Positions 33,700-42,900 of a DNA stretch of 63,699 nt are shown in pieces. Source of the DNA: UMGS1668 sp035447605 (GTDB lineage: Bacteria > Bacillota > Clostridia > Oscillospirales > Ruminococcaceae). Under the pieces are notes generated by a model. The model was not told where the DNA came from. It made no database searches and saw only the letters and a list, made by a program, of their open reading frames with translations. The translations under genes were made by a program, and so were the position numbers. The DNA lies in NCBI GenBank assembly GCA_035447605.1, contig DAOTHJ010000011.1:1-63699 (forward strand), given 5' to 3'. Numbering within the stretch: position 1 is the first letter of the stretch; the number at the start of each line of letters is the position of its first letter.

Positions 33700-35790
33700 G
33701 TGCTGCAGGTCCCGAAGCTGGACGATCTCGATTACAAAAAGCTGTTTGAGCGCGCGAGAGGCATGATTCCGGCCCTCACCGACGAGTGGACGGATTATAA
33801 CCTCAGCGATCCGGGCATCACGACGCTTCAGACGTTCGCCTGGCTCTACGATTCGCTGAACTACTATCTCGGCGCAACCGGAGAGATTCATCGGCTCAAA
33901 TACTATAAGCTGCTCGGTATCTACCCGGAGCAGTCCGCCTCGCGCTGCCGTATCGCCATTGACGCCGAACCGGGGACGGAGATCCTGATGCCGCGGGGCA
34001 CGAAGCTCGCCGCCGGGGACGTGATCTTCGAGACGCAGGAGACTTACCGCGGCACGGCCGGCAGACGGATTGGCATCTATAACGAGGTCTCCGGCAAAAA
34101 GACGGATCTCTCCGCCTTTGCCGGAACGGACGGGGAATTCGCGCCGGTCTTTGCGCTCGGCACCACGGATACCGCCCTCTACCTCGGCTTCACCTGCCGC
34201 TTCTCCGGCGCGGTGCGGATTTTTGTGGAGGCGGAGTCCGGTTGGCGCAATCCGTTCGGCGACGGATTCTCCCTCTCCGAAACGGCATGGGAATTTTATG
34301 ACGGCCGCGGGTGGAAAGCTGCGGAGCTTGTCAGCGACGAAACCTGCGGATTTCTCCGCAGCGGATATATCTTTCTGAATCTTCCGGGCCCCACCGGGAT
34401 CTATGGCCGCAAGGATATGAACCGCGGCCATTATCTGCGCTGCACGCTCAAAAGAAACGAATACGACGTGCTTCCGACAGTCGGGCGAGTGCTCGTCAAT
34501 TGCGCCGAGGCCGTCCAGACCGATACCTTTGCCGAGGCGCTCGAGGTGGAGAGCCGCGGGGAAGAGGAAGTGGCTATTGATTACAACATCGGCGAGAAGG
34601 ACGTGCTCGGCGTCTGGGTCCGGAAGGACCGCGCCTATGAGGAATACTGTAAGCCGGGAGAGGTCGGGCGCCGCTGTACGGTCGAGCCGGGGGACTTCCC
34701 CTGGCAGAAGAAGATCCGTTTCGCAAAGCGGTATATCCCGGAGAAGGGGACAAAAATCCTCATCACCATCCATAACAGCGAAGTCGCCTACGAAATGGAT
34801 CTCGGCAAAACGGATGGCTGCGCGAATCAGAGCCTTTCCTTCGACGCGAAAAACGTCTGCGATATCCGGCTTGCCCTCTCATGGGAAGAAAACGGCCGGA
34901 CATACTGCCGCCTTTGGAACCGCTGTACGGATCTTTACGAGGCCGGCTATGACGACGAAGTCTTTTCCTATGACGGCAAAAACCGGACCGTGACCTTCGG
35001 CGACAGCATCCACGGCATGCAGCCGGAGCCGAATCTGACGGTCACGGCCGTCACCGTGCGCACCTCCCGCCTTCAGGACGGCAATGTCCTTGCGGACCGC
35101 GTGGATGCCTATGCCGGGCCGGATCTTGGCTACGGCATCACCAATCCATGCCCCGCGGAGGGTGGAGTGAGCCGCGTCACAGGCAGGGATCTGGATGAGC
35201 TGATCGAACAGAAGCTAAACGCCGTCACCCGCGCGGTCAACGAGAAGGATTATCGGCAGATCATTCTCTCGACACCCGGCCTGATGATCGACAGCGTCGC
35301 CGTGATCCCGATGAAGGAATACTGCCGATACACAAACGAGCCCTTCCGGCCGAACACCGTCTATGTGGCGGTCAAGCCGAAGAGCGGTGAACCCTGCCCG
35401 GTGCTGAGTGAGACCTACCGCCGCATCATCTCGGAGCATCTCGAAAAATTCCGCCTGCTGACCACCGACATCGTCGTCATCCCGGCGCGCTACAACGCCA
35501 TCGACGTCTACTGCCGGCTGGTGCTCTCCGACAAGACCGCCGCGGCAAAAGCCGAGGTGGAGTCGACGATCCGCAAGATGGTCGATACCGTCTCCACCGG
35601 CGAGTACGGCCGCAGGGTGGATTACGGACGCCTGTTTTCGGCGCTGGAGATGCTCGGCTGCGTCAAGAGCGTCTCTCAGCTCTCGATCGAGTATATCGGC
35701 GCCGGAGCCAGAAAGACCGACAACGGCGACATCGAGGTCTACCCGGACAGCCTGACTTATCCGCATGAGATCGGCATCGAATATGTCTGA
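33700..35790 (+). CDS. Baseplate J-like wedge protein 2 (Afp12 class)
   Basis: 696 residues from GTG 33700; an in-frame GTG at 33691 lies within the AAAGGCGGTG ribosome site. The start region reads VPKLDDLDYKKLFERAR, then YNLSDPGITTLQTFAWLYDS and YKLLGIYPEQ, a pattern found in putative baseplate assembly proteins of CIS and tailed phages. PRGTKLAAGDVIFETQE follows, and the C-terminal part has AVTRAVNEKDYRQIILSTPG and AAKAEVESTIRKMV. It is a paralogue in layout to the preceding gene, as CIS wedges use two different gpJ-type subunits. Confidence 0.88.
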   Translation: MLQVPKLDDLDYKKLFERARGMIPALTDEWTDYNLSDPGITTLQTFAWLYDSLNYYLGATGEIHRLKYYKLLGIYPEQSASRCRIAIDAEPGTEILMPRGTKLAAGDVIFETQETYRGTAGRRIGIYNEVSGKKTDLSAFAGTDGEFAPVFALGTTDTALYLGFTCRFSGAVRIFVEAESGWRNPFGDGFSLSETAWEFYDGRGWKAAELVSDETCGFLRSGYIFLNLPGPTGIYGRKDMNRGHYLRCTLKRNEYDVLPTVGRVLVNCAEAVQTDTFAEALEVESRGEEEVAIDYNIGEKDVLGVWVRKDRAYEEYCKPGEVGRRCTVEPGDFPWQKKIRFAKRYIPEKGTKILITIHNSEVAYEMDLGKTDGCANQSLSFDAKNVCDIRLALSWEENGRTYCRLWNRCTDLYEAGYDDEVFSYDGKNRTVTFGDSIHGMQPEPNLTVTAVTVRTSRLQDGNVLADRVDAYAGPDLGYGITNPCPAEGGVSRVTGRDLDELIEQKLNAVTRAVNEKDYRQIILSTPGLMIDSVAVIPMKEYCRYTNEPFRPNTVYVAVKPKSGEPCPVLSETYRRIISEHLEKFRLLTTDIVVIPARYNAIDVYCRLVLSDKTAAAKAEVESTIRKMVDTVSTGEYGRRVDYGRLFSALEMLGCVKSVSQLSIEYIGAGARKTDNGDIEVYPDSLTYPHEIGIEYV

Positions 35791-35807
35791 GAAAGGAGCG
35801 TGATTCC

Positions 35808-36926
35808 ATGAAGCAGCCGTTAAAATACGTCAATTTTTATAAGCGTTCCCTCGCGCGCGGCACCATGCGCGGCATGACCTGCGGCGAAGATCTCTGCGTT
35901 GCGCTCTCGGATTCGCTCAGAAACGGCTATTATATCACGCCGATGTTCGATACGATGGATGCGGAATCGAGCTACAACCGCCTGGTGGTCGACGCGGATT
36001 TTGAGAATGCAAAGGTCGAGATTCTCGTCGGCGCGACGGATTACGGCTCCGTTTTTATCAACGACAAGGAAGTCTCTCTGGAGAAGTATTTTGCGGATCC
36101 CCGCGTTCCTTATGAGGAAAAGGCGGAGACGCTCCGGGCGCTCTCCTCGGTGCGCGCCGTCAACGAGAAGGACATTCTGCTTCACGATCTCTCCGGCCGC
36201 TATGTCTGGGTGATGGCCGCCGTCTTCCCGATGGGGGAGGGCAGCTTCCTGCTCCGGGGTCTGCGCCTCGAGTTCCCGAAATCCAGCTTTACCGAGTATT
36301 TTCCGGAAATTTATCAGGATAACGCCTTTTTCGACAAATTTATCGCGGTATTCCAGTCGATGTATCTCGACGTCGAGCGCCGGGTGGACGACATCCCGCA
36401 CCTCTTGGATTACGAGACGACGCCCGATGAGAACGTCGCCTATCTTGCGGACTGGCTCGGCATCGACAACCCGGGCGGCGTCTATACGAACGATCAGCTT
36501 CGCCGCTTGATCCGGGACAATGATATCTATCAGGGCGCGAAAGGAACCCGCGCTGCGCTCGAAAAGATCATCGAGATGACAACCGGCATCCGGCCGCGCA
36601 TTGTCGAGTACTTTCAGTGGAGCAGGCTGACGAAAAACGAATCCCAGCGGGAACTGATGAATCACCTGTACGGCGGCACCAGCAACGATTTCTGCGTGAT
36701 TCTCGATCTCACCGGGTTCAATAAGCCGCTTCCGGTCGATAAGGAATCCCTCGAAAAGATTGTGGAGAGCTACAGCGTGATCGGCACCGGCCACCGGATT
36801 GTCTTTTTGCGCAGGTGCAGCCACACGGACATGCATTGTTACCTCGACGTCAACAGCTGTCTTTCCACGCCGGAAACCGCCTCGGTGGACGGCGTGATGC
36901 TCGGTTCCCACATCACGGTCGGGTGA
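35808..36926 (+). CDS. gpI-like baseplate / tail protein
   Basis: 372 residues, ATG behind GAAAGGAG. The C-terminal half contains YFPEIYQDNAFFDKFIAVFQ, SMYLDVERRVDDIPHLLDYE, PDENVAYLADWLGI and a RRLIRDNDIYQGAKGTRAAL segment, the signature of phage tail protein I domain proteins. The N-terminal 160 residues are beta-rich and probably form the CIS-specific extension. It is the last gene of the CIS operon, followed by a terminator hairpin about 100 nt downstream. Confidence 0.9.
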   Translation: MKQPLKYVNFYKRSLARGTMRGMTCGEDLCVALSDSLRNGYYITPMFDTMDAESSYNRLVVDADFENAKVEILVGATDYGSVFINDKEVSLEKYFADPRVPYEEKAETLRALSSVRAVNEKDILLHDLSGRYVWVMAAVFPMGEGSFLLRGLRLEFPKSSFTEYFPEIYQDNAFFDKFIAVFQSMYLDVERRVDDIPHLLDYETTPDENVAYLADWLGIDNPGGVYTNDQLRRLIRDNDIYQGAKGTRAALEKIIEMTTGIRPRIVEYFQWSRLTKNESQRELMNHLYGGTSNDFCVILDLTGFNKPLPVDKESLEKIVESYSVIGTGHRIVFLRRCSHTDMHCYLDVNSCLSTPETASVDGVMLGSHITVG

Positions 36927-37026
36927 TCGAAAGCGTCGACGTCAGTGAAAACCGGGGCCCGAGCATTTCTTTATCAAAAATAAACCCTGTTGTTCAGGCA
37001 AAAAAGGGCCGATTCTGCCGGCATAT

Positions 37027-37060
37027 ATGGAAACGGAACAAAATTCCGTTTCCATTTTCT
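37027..37060 (+). terminator. Rho-independent-type terminator after the CIS operon
   Basis: A perfect 12-bp stem, ATGGAAACGGAA (37027-37038) with TTCCGTTTCCAT (37044-37055) and a 5-nt loop, is followed by a T-rich stretch. The stem is AT-rich, so termination may be partial. Confidence 0.7.
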
Positions 37061-37070
37061 ATTTTCCCCT

Positions 37071-37100
37071 ATGGCTATTTTATGTGCTTTGTTGTATAAT
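37071..37100 (+). promoter_or_regulatory. Candidate sigma-A promoter for the dynamin genes
   Basis: A consensus TATAAT is at 37095-37100, 40 nt before the first dynamin start. The -35 region near 37071-37076 is poor (ATGGCT, 18 nt spacing). Confidence 0.45.
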
Positions 37101-37139
37101 GAAAAATCAGATTCTTTCTGTGCAGAAGGAGGCGCCGTG

Positions 37140-38963
37140 ATGTCCGAAATGCATAAAAGCTTGAGCGGATCTTTCATTTCCGCCGCGGAGATCATGGAAA
37201 AATACGGCTTTTCACCGGAAGAACTGAAAAATGCCGCCGCGGAGTACGAACACTTCCGCGTGGTCGTTCCGTTTATCGGCGCTTTCAACACCGGAAAAAG
37301 CTCCGTTATTAACGCGCTGATGGATACAAGCATTCTGCCGACCGGCATCACTGCAAACACCACGGTGCCGACGGAACTCGTTTACGGCGAAAATTTTCTG
37401 ACCGTCTTTCGCGGTGAAGAGCGGCAGATTCTCGGGATCCACGAACTGCGGGGCCGCACGCTCAACTTCACCGGCGTAAACATGATCCGTCTCGAGCTGA
37501 ACAATCCCTTTCTGCGGGAGCTTTCCGGCATCATGATGGTCGATATGCCGGGGCTGGATTCCGGCATCGCACAACACGAAAAGGCCCTCCGCGGCTACCT
37601 GCCGAGGAGCCTTGCCTACATATTGACCTTCAGTGCGGACGAGCCTGTGATCAAAAAGAGCGTCTCCGATTTTCTCTCCGAGCTGCGTCTGCGGGAGCTT
37701 CCGGTCTACATCGTGCTCACAAAGTGCGACAAGGTGCCGGAGGAGACCGCCGCCCGCGCAAAGGAATACCTCGCGAATGCCGTCCGGGACCTGCTCGGTG
37801 TGGAAAACGCCGAAGTCTGCTGCGTCCGTTCCAAGTTTGAAAAAGATGTCTCCGGCCTCCGGGCTCTGCTTCTGGAGTTACAGCTTCGCGCCGACCGGAT
37901 CCGGGACGGTATCTATAAAGAGCGCTTTCTGCGCTGCTGCCGGCCGGCGGAGGCCTATCTCCGCCAGCGCATCACCGGCGAGCGGCTGACCGTCTCCGAA
38001 CTGGAGGGCCGCATCCGGCAGCTTCAGGCGGGCATGGAACTTCGCCGCGGCGAGATCGCAAAGGAGACGGAGCGCTTCCGTTCCGAGCTTCCGGGCATCG
38101 TGGAGGCGATCCGGCAAAAGGCTTTTGAGAGCCTCCGGGAGATCAAATCCTCGATGGTTTCGGAGATCCTCGCCGGAAAATACGCCTGGGCCGCCACCGA
38201 CCGCATTCTTTCCGGCGTTCTCGCGGCAGGCGCCGAGAGTGAGTATTCCGCCGCCATGCTGCGCCATCTCGGCGCGGTTGCGGCGATCCTTTCCGCCGAT
38301 CTGGACGATGCGGACGACGCCGCAGGCAGAGCGGCCTCAGAGCTGACCGAGCGGTTTCTGGCCGAATATTCCATAGGCAAATCGGAAGTTCTCGAAGAGC
38401 AAAGAGGCGCGGAGATTAATCCGCGGGATTTCTTTGGGGATGGGAAAAAACCTGAAAAACAGAGCTTTTTCCGCCCGCCGAGGCGCCGGGAGCCCACCGC
38501 CGCACAGACGGTGGATCCGGCCGCAAAGGCCGTGCTCGACCGCTTTCTCGGTACGCGGGATATCTTTGAATGGATGCCCGCCGTTCCGATTCAGGCCACT
38601 CGGGGCGCCCGGGAACGCTTTGTTCAGAAGGTTTTGCTCGACAAGACGCTACCGGAAATTCTTCAGTATGTCTCCGACTGCGTGAGTATCGGGCTTTCGG
38701 CCGAGACGAGCCGGGTGGAAAACGCCATCTCCGACGCCGTCATAAAAGATTACCGCGCAAGGGAACAGGCGCTTTCGGATATCCGGCGGAAAAAGTCCGA
38801 CCGGGATACCGAGCAGGAGCGGACTCTTCATGAACTGAAGGCCGACTCCGACGCCCTTTCACGGCTGATGAAGGAGACGGAGCGCCTCGCTGCTTTGACG
38901 GAAGAATCGGGAAATCCTGCAAAACCAGAGCCGCTTTTTTCGGATTTCAGCGACCTGTTCTGA
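37140..38963 (+). CDS. Dynamin-like GTPase 1
   Basis: 607 residues from ATG 37140, 7 nt after AAGGAGG. G1 is GAFNTGKSS at about residues 47-55, G3 is DMPGLDSG near 135, and G4 is TKCD near 194, so all GTP-binding motifs are intact. After the GTPase domain come long helical segments (ERLTVSELEGRIRQLQAGME, and a C-terminal coil) as expected for bacterial dynamin stalks. There is no clear transmembrane helix. Bacterial dynamin-like proteins remodel or protect membranes and often occur as adjacent pairs that work together, as here. Whether it serves the neighbouring CIS is unknown; it has its own promoter. Confidence 0.88.
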   Translation: MSEMHKSLSGSFISAAEIMEKYGFSPEELKNAAAEYEHFRVVVPFIGAFNTGKSSVINALMDTSILPTGITANTTVPTELVYGENFLTVFRGEERQILGIHELRGRTLNFTGVNMIRLELNNPFLRELSGIMMVDMPGLDSGIAQHEKALRGYLPRSLAYILTFSADEPVIKKSVSDFLSELRLRELPVYIVLTKCDKVPEETAARAKEYLANAVRDLLGVENAEVCCVRSKFEKDVSGLRALLLELQLRADRIRDGIYKERFLRCCRPAEAYLRQRITGERLTVSELEGRIRQLQAGMELRRGEIAKETERFRSELPGIVEAIRQKAFESLREIKSSMVSEILAGKYAWAATDRILSGVLAAGAESEYSAAMLRHLGAVAAILSADLDDADDAAGRAASELTERFLAEYSIGKSEVLEEQRGAEINPRDFFGDGKKPEKQSFFRPPRRREPTAAQTVDPAAKAVLDRFLGTRDIFEWMPAVPIQATRGARERFVQKVLLDKTLPEILQYVSDCVSIGLSAETSRVENAISDAVIKDYRAREQALSDIRRKKSDRDTEQERTLHELKADSDALSRLMKETERLAALTEESGNPAKPEPLFSDFSDLF

Positions 38964-38995
38964 TGGAAGTTTCGCGGGGAAGGAGGAGATAAGCC

Positions 38996-41119
38996 GTGCC
39001 TGATCTTCATACGGAGACAATCCTCCGGCAACTCGAAAGTTTTTCGGCCTATCAGGACGAAGTGTACCGGGAGCTGTCTCCTTATTCGGACTGCGCCGAT
39101 CTGACGGCGCTTCGGATGCTTGGCGAAAATTTCCGCAGGAAGGCCGCCGACTTTTTCCGCGCCAGCCGAAAATACAATCTGGCGGTCATCGGCCGGGTCA
39201 AGGCCGGTAAGACCTCCTTTTTGAATACGCTGCTGTTTGAGGGCCGGGAGATCCTCCCGAAGGACTCCGTGCCAAAAACCGCGGCCCTGACCCGCATCGA
39301 GTATGCGGAGAGAAACGAAATTGAGATCGAGTTTTACTCGCCGGAAGATTGGGTCTGGCTCAGACGCCTCGCCTCCTCCAAAGAGGAAAGCGACCGCGCA
39401 AAGGCGGCCCGGGAGACGGTCCGCGCGGCGGAAAGTTCCGGGCTCCCGGTTTCGGAGCTGCTTTTCGGCGGTACAAAGCTTGAGATATTTAAAAGTATAG
39501 AAGAAATGACCGGCCGGCTCAACGAGTTTGTTGGGCAAAACGGCGCCTATACGCCGCTCGTCAAGGCTGCGACCATCCGGTTTCATCTGGAGGCGCTCAA
39601 GGGCATCTCCGTTGTCGACACGCCCGGCCTCAACGACCCGATTCCTTCCCGCACGGAGCGGACCCACGAATTCATCGAGACCTGCGACGCGGCGTTTTTC
39701 CTTTCGCGGGCGAGCTATTTCCTTGACCAAAACGACATCGACCTGCTGACGGAGACGCTGCCGCAGAAGGGAATCCGCAGGCTTGTGCTGATCGCGAGCC
39801 AGTTCGACAGCGCGGTCATGGATCTCATCTCCGATTTCGACAGCCTCGAAGAGACGGTTGATGCCGCCAAGGCGCAGCTTCGCCGCCACGCGGAAAAAAG
39901 CGTCGGGGGAGCGGTACTCGCGCTCCGGAAATCCGGGGCCTCTTCCAGCATCGTGGATGTCGTACAGCAATGCCGCGAACCGGTCTTCCTCTCCGCAATG
40001 GCCGAGGATCTCTCACGGATCCCGGCGGAAAAGGATACGGAGCAGCAGGCCATCGTCCGGCGGCACCTCGAGTCGTTCGGCCCGCTTTCGGCCGCCGATT
40101 TGCACCGCATCGGCAATATGGATGAGGTGCGCGCCGTTTTCAGCGATATGCTTGCCGAGCGGGAAGAACTGCTGCGGCAGAAAGCGGCGGCGATGGCTTC
40201 CATCGGCAAGGCCGATCTGGAGTGCGAACTCCGGCGCCTCCGTGCCTTTGTGAAACGGGAGACCGCGGAGAGTTTTCAGCTACAAAAAGAGGATGCTCAG
40301 GCCAAAATCTTTCAGAGCGCGGAGGAGATCAACCGCTTCCGCGACGCCGTTGGAGCCGCTTATGCGGAGTATCGGTTACGGCTGGATGGCCGCATGCGGC
40401 TCGCCTCAGAGAAGCTCCGCATCCGCGAAAAACAGGCTCCGGCCGCCGCCGTCAAACAGGCGGTGGAGGTCCGGACCGAGGAGACACTGGTCGACGACAT
40501 GGTCTTCTTTAAACCGTGGACGTGGGGAAAAAAACACGTTGAGTTTGAGAGCAGCGAGCGGCGGTACAGCTACATGGATTCCGCCGACGCCGCGGAGAGC
40601 CTCCGGCAGGCCGCCGCCGCGGCACAGTACCTGCACGACAGCGTCTTCCTGATTTTTGAAGAGAAAGCCCGCCTTTGCAATGCACTGATGAATGCGGCGG
40701 CCGGCGCTTTTGCCGGAGCGGAGTTCTCCGCCGACCGGGAGCAGATCGCGAGATGGGCGCAGATCGCAGGAAGCCGCATCATCATCCCGAAGGCGGAGAT
40801 CGACCCGTCGCCGTATGTCGCGGCGATCGGGACAAAATACCCAAAGCAGATCCGCACGGAACGGCACCTCGAAGAGCTTAAAAAGGACGCGCAGGAGCAG
40901 ATGACGCTGCTCGTCGACGAGGCGGTCCGGAAGCTCCGCGAATCCGCCGCCGCGTTTCTCGAGAGCGTTACCAGCTCGGAGAGCCGTTTTGAGAGCCTTG
41001 TACTGGCACAGCGCTCCAAAGAGACGGCCTCCTGCCGAAATGCGCTCGCACAGGCGGAACAGGAGATCTCAAGAAGAAAAGAATTTTTGGAAGTCCTTGA
41101 TGCCAATATTTCAGAATGA
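38996..41119 (+). CDS. Dynamin-like GTPase 2
   Basis: 707 residues from GTG 38996, behind GGAAGGAGGAG. G1 is GRVKAGKTS near residues 65-73 and G3 is DTPGLNDP near 207. The G4 position reads LIASQFDS in place of a TKxD, so guanine recognition may be altered. The C-terminal half is long alpha-helical and coiled-coil-like (for example LESVTSSESRFESLVLAQRS). It follows GTPase 1 by 32 nt, so the two are probably co-translated partners of the DLP1/DLP2 kind. The next gene starts only 15 nt further on. Confidence 0.86.
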   Translation: MPDLHTETILRQLESFSAYQDEVYRELSPYSDCADLTALRMLGENFRRKAADFFRASRKYNLAVIGRVKAGKTSFLNTLLFEGREILPKDSVPKTAALTRIEYAERNEIEIEFYSPEDWVWLRRLASSKEESDRAKAARETVRAAESSGLPVSELLFGGTKLEIFKSIEEMTGRLNEFVGQNGAYTPLVKAATIRFHLEALKGISVVDTPGLNDPIPSRTERTHEFIETCDAAFFLSRASYFLDQNDIDLLTETLPQKGIRRLVLIASQFDSAVMDLISDFDSLEETVDAAKAQLRRHAEKSVGGAVLALRKSGASSSIVDVVQQCREPVFLSAMAEDLSRIPAEKDTEQQAIVRRHLESFGPLSAADLHRIGNMDEVRAVFSDMLAEREELLRQKAAAMASIGKADLECELRRLRAFVKRETAESFQLQKEDAQAKIFQSAEEINRFRDAVGAAYAEYRLRLDGRMRLASEKLRIREKQAPAAAVKQAVEVRTEETLVDDMVFFKPWTWGKKHVEFESSERRYSYMDSADAAESLRQAAAAAQYLHDSVFLIFEEKARLCNALMNAAAGAFAGAEFSADREQIARWAQIAGSRIIIPKAEIDPSPYVAAIGTKYPKQIRTERHLEELKKDAQEQMTLLVDEAVRKLRESAAAFLESVTSSESRFESLVLAQRSKETASCRNALAQAEQEISRRKEFLEVLDANISE

Positions 41120-41134
41120 AGGAGAGAAAACAGC

Positions 41135-42196
41135 ATGGCAATCCCGTTTGACCGAGAAAAGGAACTAGCGGACGCCGGCTTCTATCCGGCCGTCCCCGGC
41201 GCGTACAACATCCCCTCCTTCCCGACAAGGCGCTTTTCCACACCGATCACGCCGAAGGAGAATACCTTCCGGGTTTTCCGCGGAGAAAAGCCCGAATGGC
41301 TGCCGAACATGTCCACGGATTTCAACTTCATCCAGCCTGCGGTCATGCCGGATGCCTATGCCCGCAACAACGGCGGCACAGACTGGTTCGGCATCGAGTG
41401 GCAGTATGATCCGGCCAACCGTGCCGCAATGGTCACGCCGGGCACCCGCCGTCTCTCCGAAGTGGAAAACTGGAAAGAAGAGCTCGTCTTCCCGGATCTT
41501 TCGGCCATCGACTGGCAGAAGGATTACGACGACAACTATAAAAGCCTTCTCGCTCCGGAGCGCGCGACCTGCTTTGTGATCGTCAACGGCTATCTGGAGC
41601 GCCTTGCGGATCTCTCCGGCTATGAGAACGCGCTCTGCGCCTACCTTGAGGAGCCGGAAATCGTCGAGGAACTCTACGACCGCTTCGACGAGTTTCACAT
41701 CGCCCTCATGAAGATTGCGAGAGAAGTCTATCACGCCGACATCATCACCTTCCATGACGACCTCGGCACGCAAAGAAGCTCCTTCCTGTCGCCGGAACTC
41801 TGCCGGGCGGTGCTTTATCCTCATTATAAAAAAGTGGCCGCCGCCGCGCACGAGCTGGGGATGTTCATCAATTTCCATTCCTGCGGGGCCGTCTCCAATA
41901 TGATCGAAATGATGATCGACGCCGGTTTCGACTGCTGGGAAGGGCAGGACGCCTGCAACGACAAGCTCGCCCTCATGGAAAAATACGGCGACCGGCTTGC
42001 CCAGCTCTCCATCTGCATCCCGGATCCGTCCACGTCGGATGAGGATCTCAAGGCGCTTTTGTTCCGGATGGTTCACGGCGTCGGCGCACGCGGGCGGTAT
42101 ATCACCTGGTTTGTGGATATGAATTTCGCCCGTAGCTTCGATTCTGCCGAATATCTTTATGCCGAGAGCCGCAGACTCTTTGGCGGGGAGAAATAA
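41135..42196 (+). CDS. URO-D superfamily protein (corrinoid methyltransferase-like)
   Basis: 353 residues, ATG behind AAGGAGAG. ITFHDDLGTQRSSFLSPELC and the INFHSCGAVSNMIEMMIDAG segment, with His and Cys two residues apart, are typical of the MtaA/MtbA-like branch of the uroporphyrinogen decarboxylase superfamily, where these residues bind zinc. The heme-pathway Arg pattern near the N-terminus is absent. In gut Clostridia such proteins usually transfer methyl groups to or from corrinoids, and the substrate cannot be told from sequence. It lies 15 nt downstream of the second dynamin gene and so may share its mRNA; a functional link is not evident. Confidence 0.82.
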   Translation: MAIPFDREKELADAGFYPAVPGAYNIPSFPTRRFSTPITPKENTFRVFRGEKPEWLPNMSTDFNFIQPAVMPDAYARNNGGTDWFGIEWQYDPANRAAMVTPGTRRLSEVENWKEELVFPDLSAIDWQKDYDDNYKSLLAPERATCFVIVNGYLERLADLSGYENALCAYLEEPEIVEELYDRFDEFHIALMKIAREVYHADIITFHDDLGTQRSSFLSPELCRAVLYPHYKKVAAAAHELGMFINFHSCGAVSNMIEMMIDAGFDCWEGQDACNDKLALMEKYGDRLAQLSICIPDPSTSDEDLKALLFRMVHGVGARGRYITWFVDMNFARSFDSAEYLYAESRRLFGGEK

Positions 42197-42232
42197 AATC
42201 CCGTTTCCGGGCCGAAAGCCGGAGAGGGGAAA

Positions 42233-42272
42233 TCTGCGCCCGGCCAACCGGTTTTTCATCACCGGGCGCAGA
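42233..42272. other. Inverted repeat between URO-D gene and Gx transporter
   Basis: A perfect 11-bp stem, TCTGCGCCCGG (42233-42243) with CCGGGCGCAGA (42262-42272), has an 18-nt loop and no T-run on the plus strand. It could be a weak terminator, an attenuator or a processing site. Confidence 0.4.
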
Positions 42273-42360
42273 AAAACCGAAAAGCCGCCGCGGAGCTTTC
42301 CGACCGGTTTCAAAATCCTGTTTTCCGCGGAACATATAACAAGTCTGGGCGGTGATCGGC

Positions 42361-42870
42361 ATGAAAGAGAATCCGGCGAGGAGAGCCGCCTTTACCGGCA
42401 TGCTGCTCGCGCTCGCCGCCGCGCTCTCCTTTTTGGAGGGCCTGCTTCCCGTGACCGCCATGCTGCCGCCGGGCGTCAGGCTCGGCCTTTCCAATATCGT
42501 CACCATGTATGCGCTCTTTTTTCTTGGGAAAAAAGAGGCGTTTGCCGTCGCGGTGGGGAAATCCCTCTTTGTCCTTCTTACGAGGGCCCCCGTCGCGGCA
42601 CTGCTGTCTTTCTGCGGCGGCGTGCTGTCCATCCTTGTGATGCTGGCGGTGCTGCGGAAAAAAGACGCTTCCTATATGTTAATCAGCACGGCCGGAGCAG
42701 TGGCCCATAATGTCGGCCAGCTCTGTGCCTCCGTGCTCATCACCGGCTCCGCGTTAACCTTTTGGTATCTGCCGGTGCTCATACTCTCCGGGGCGGCCAT
42801 GGGCGTGCTCACAAGCGTTCTGCTGAGGGCGTTGCTGCCGCTGCTTCGGAAGATTCATTTTGTCTCCTAA
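42361..42870 (+). CDS. Gx transporter / heptaprenyl diphosphate synthase component I-like membrane protein
   Basis: 169 residues from ATG 42361, placed 6 nt after GGGCGGTG; an in-frame GTG at 42352 is less likely. It has about five hydrophobic helices and the family pattern LPPGVRLGLSNIVTMYALF, followed by GGVLSILVM and a segment with AHNVGQL. Proteins of this family were named after a heptaprenyl diphosphate synthase subunit, but they look like small-molecule (ECF S-like) transporters. They are often found next to rnf operons, as here, 30 nt before rnfC. The substrate is unknown. Confidence 0.85.
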   Translation: MKENPARRAAFTGMLLALAAALSFLEGLLPVTAMLPPGVRLGLSNIVTMYALFFLGKKEAFAVAVGKSLFVLLTRAPVAALLSFCGGVLSILVMLAVLRKKDASYMLISTAGAVAHNVGQLCASVLITGSALTFWYLPVLILSGAAMGVLTSVLLRALLPLLRKIHFVS

Positions 42871-42900
42871 AAGAATTTTATATATAGAGGAGGAATTTCC

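Noticed and set aside
3..36926. A prophage
   Set aside because: Capsid, portal, terminase, integrase, holin and lysin genes are all absent, while CIS-specific genes (AAA+ ATPase, DUF4255, DUF4280, LysM adaptor) are present.
42233..42272. The inverted repeat as an intrinsic terminator of the dynamin operon
   Set aside because: No T-run follows on the plus strand and the loop is long, so it is listed only as a hairpin of unknown use.
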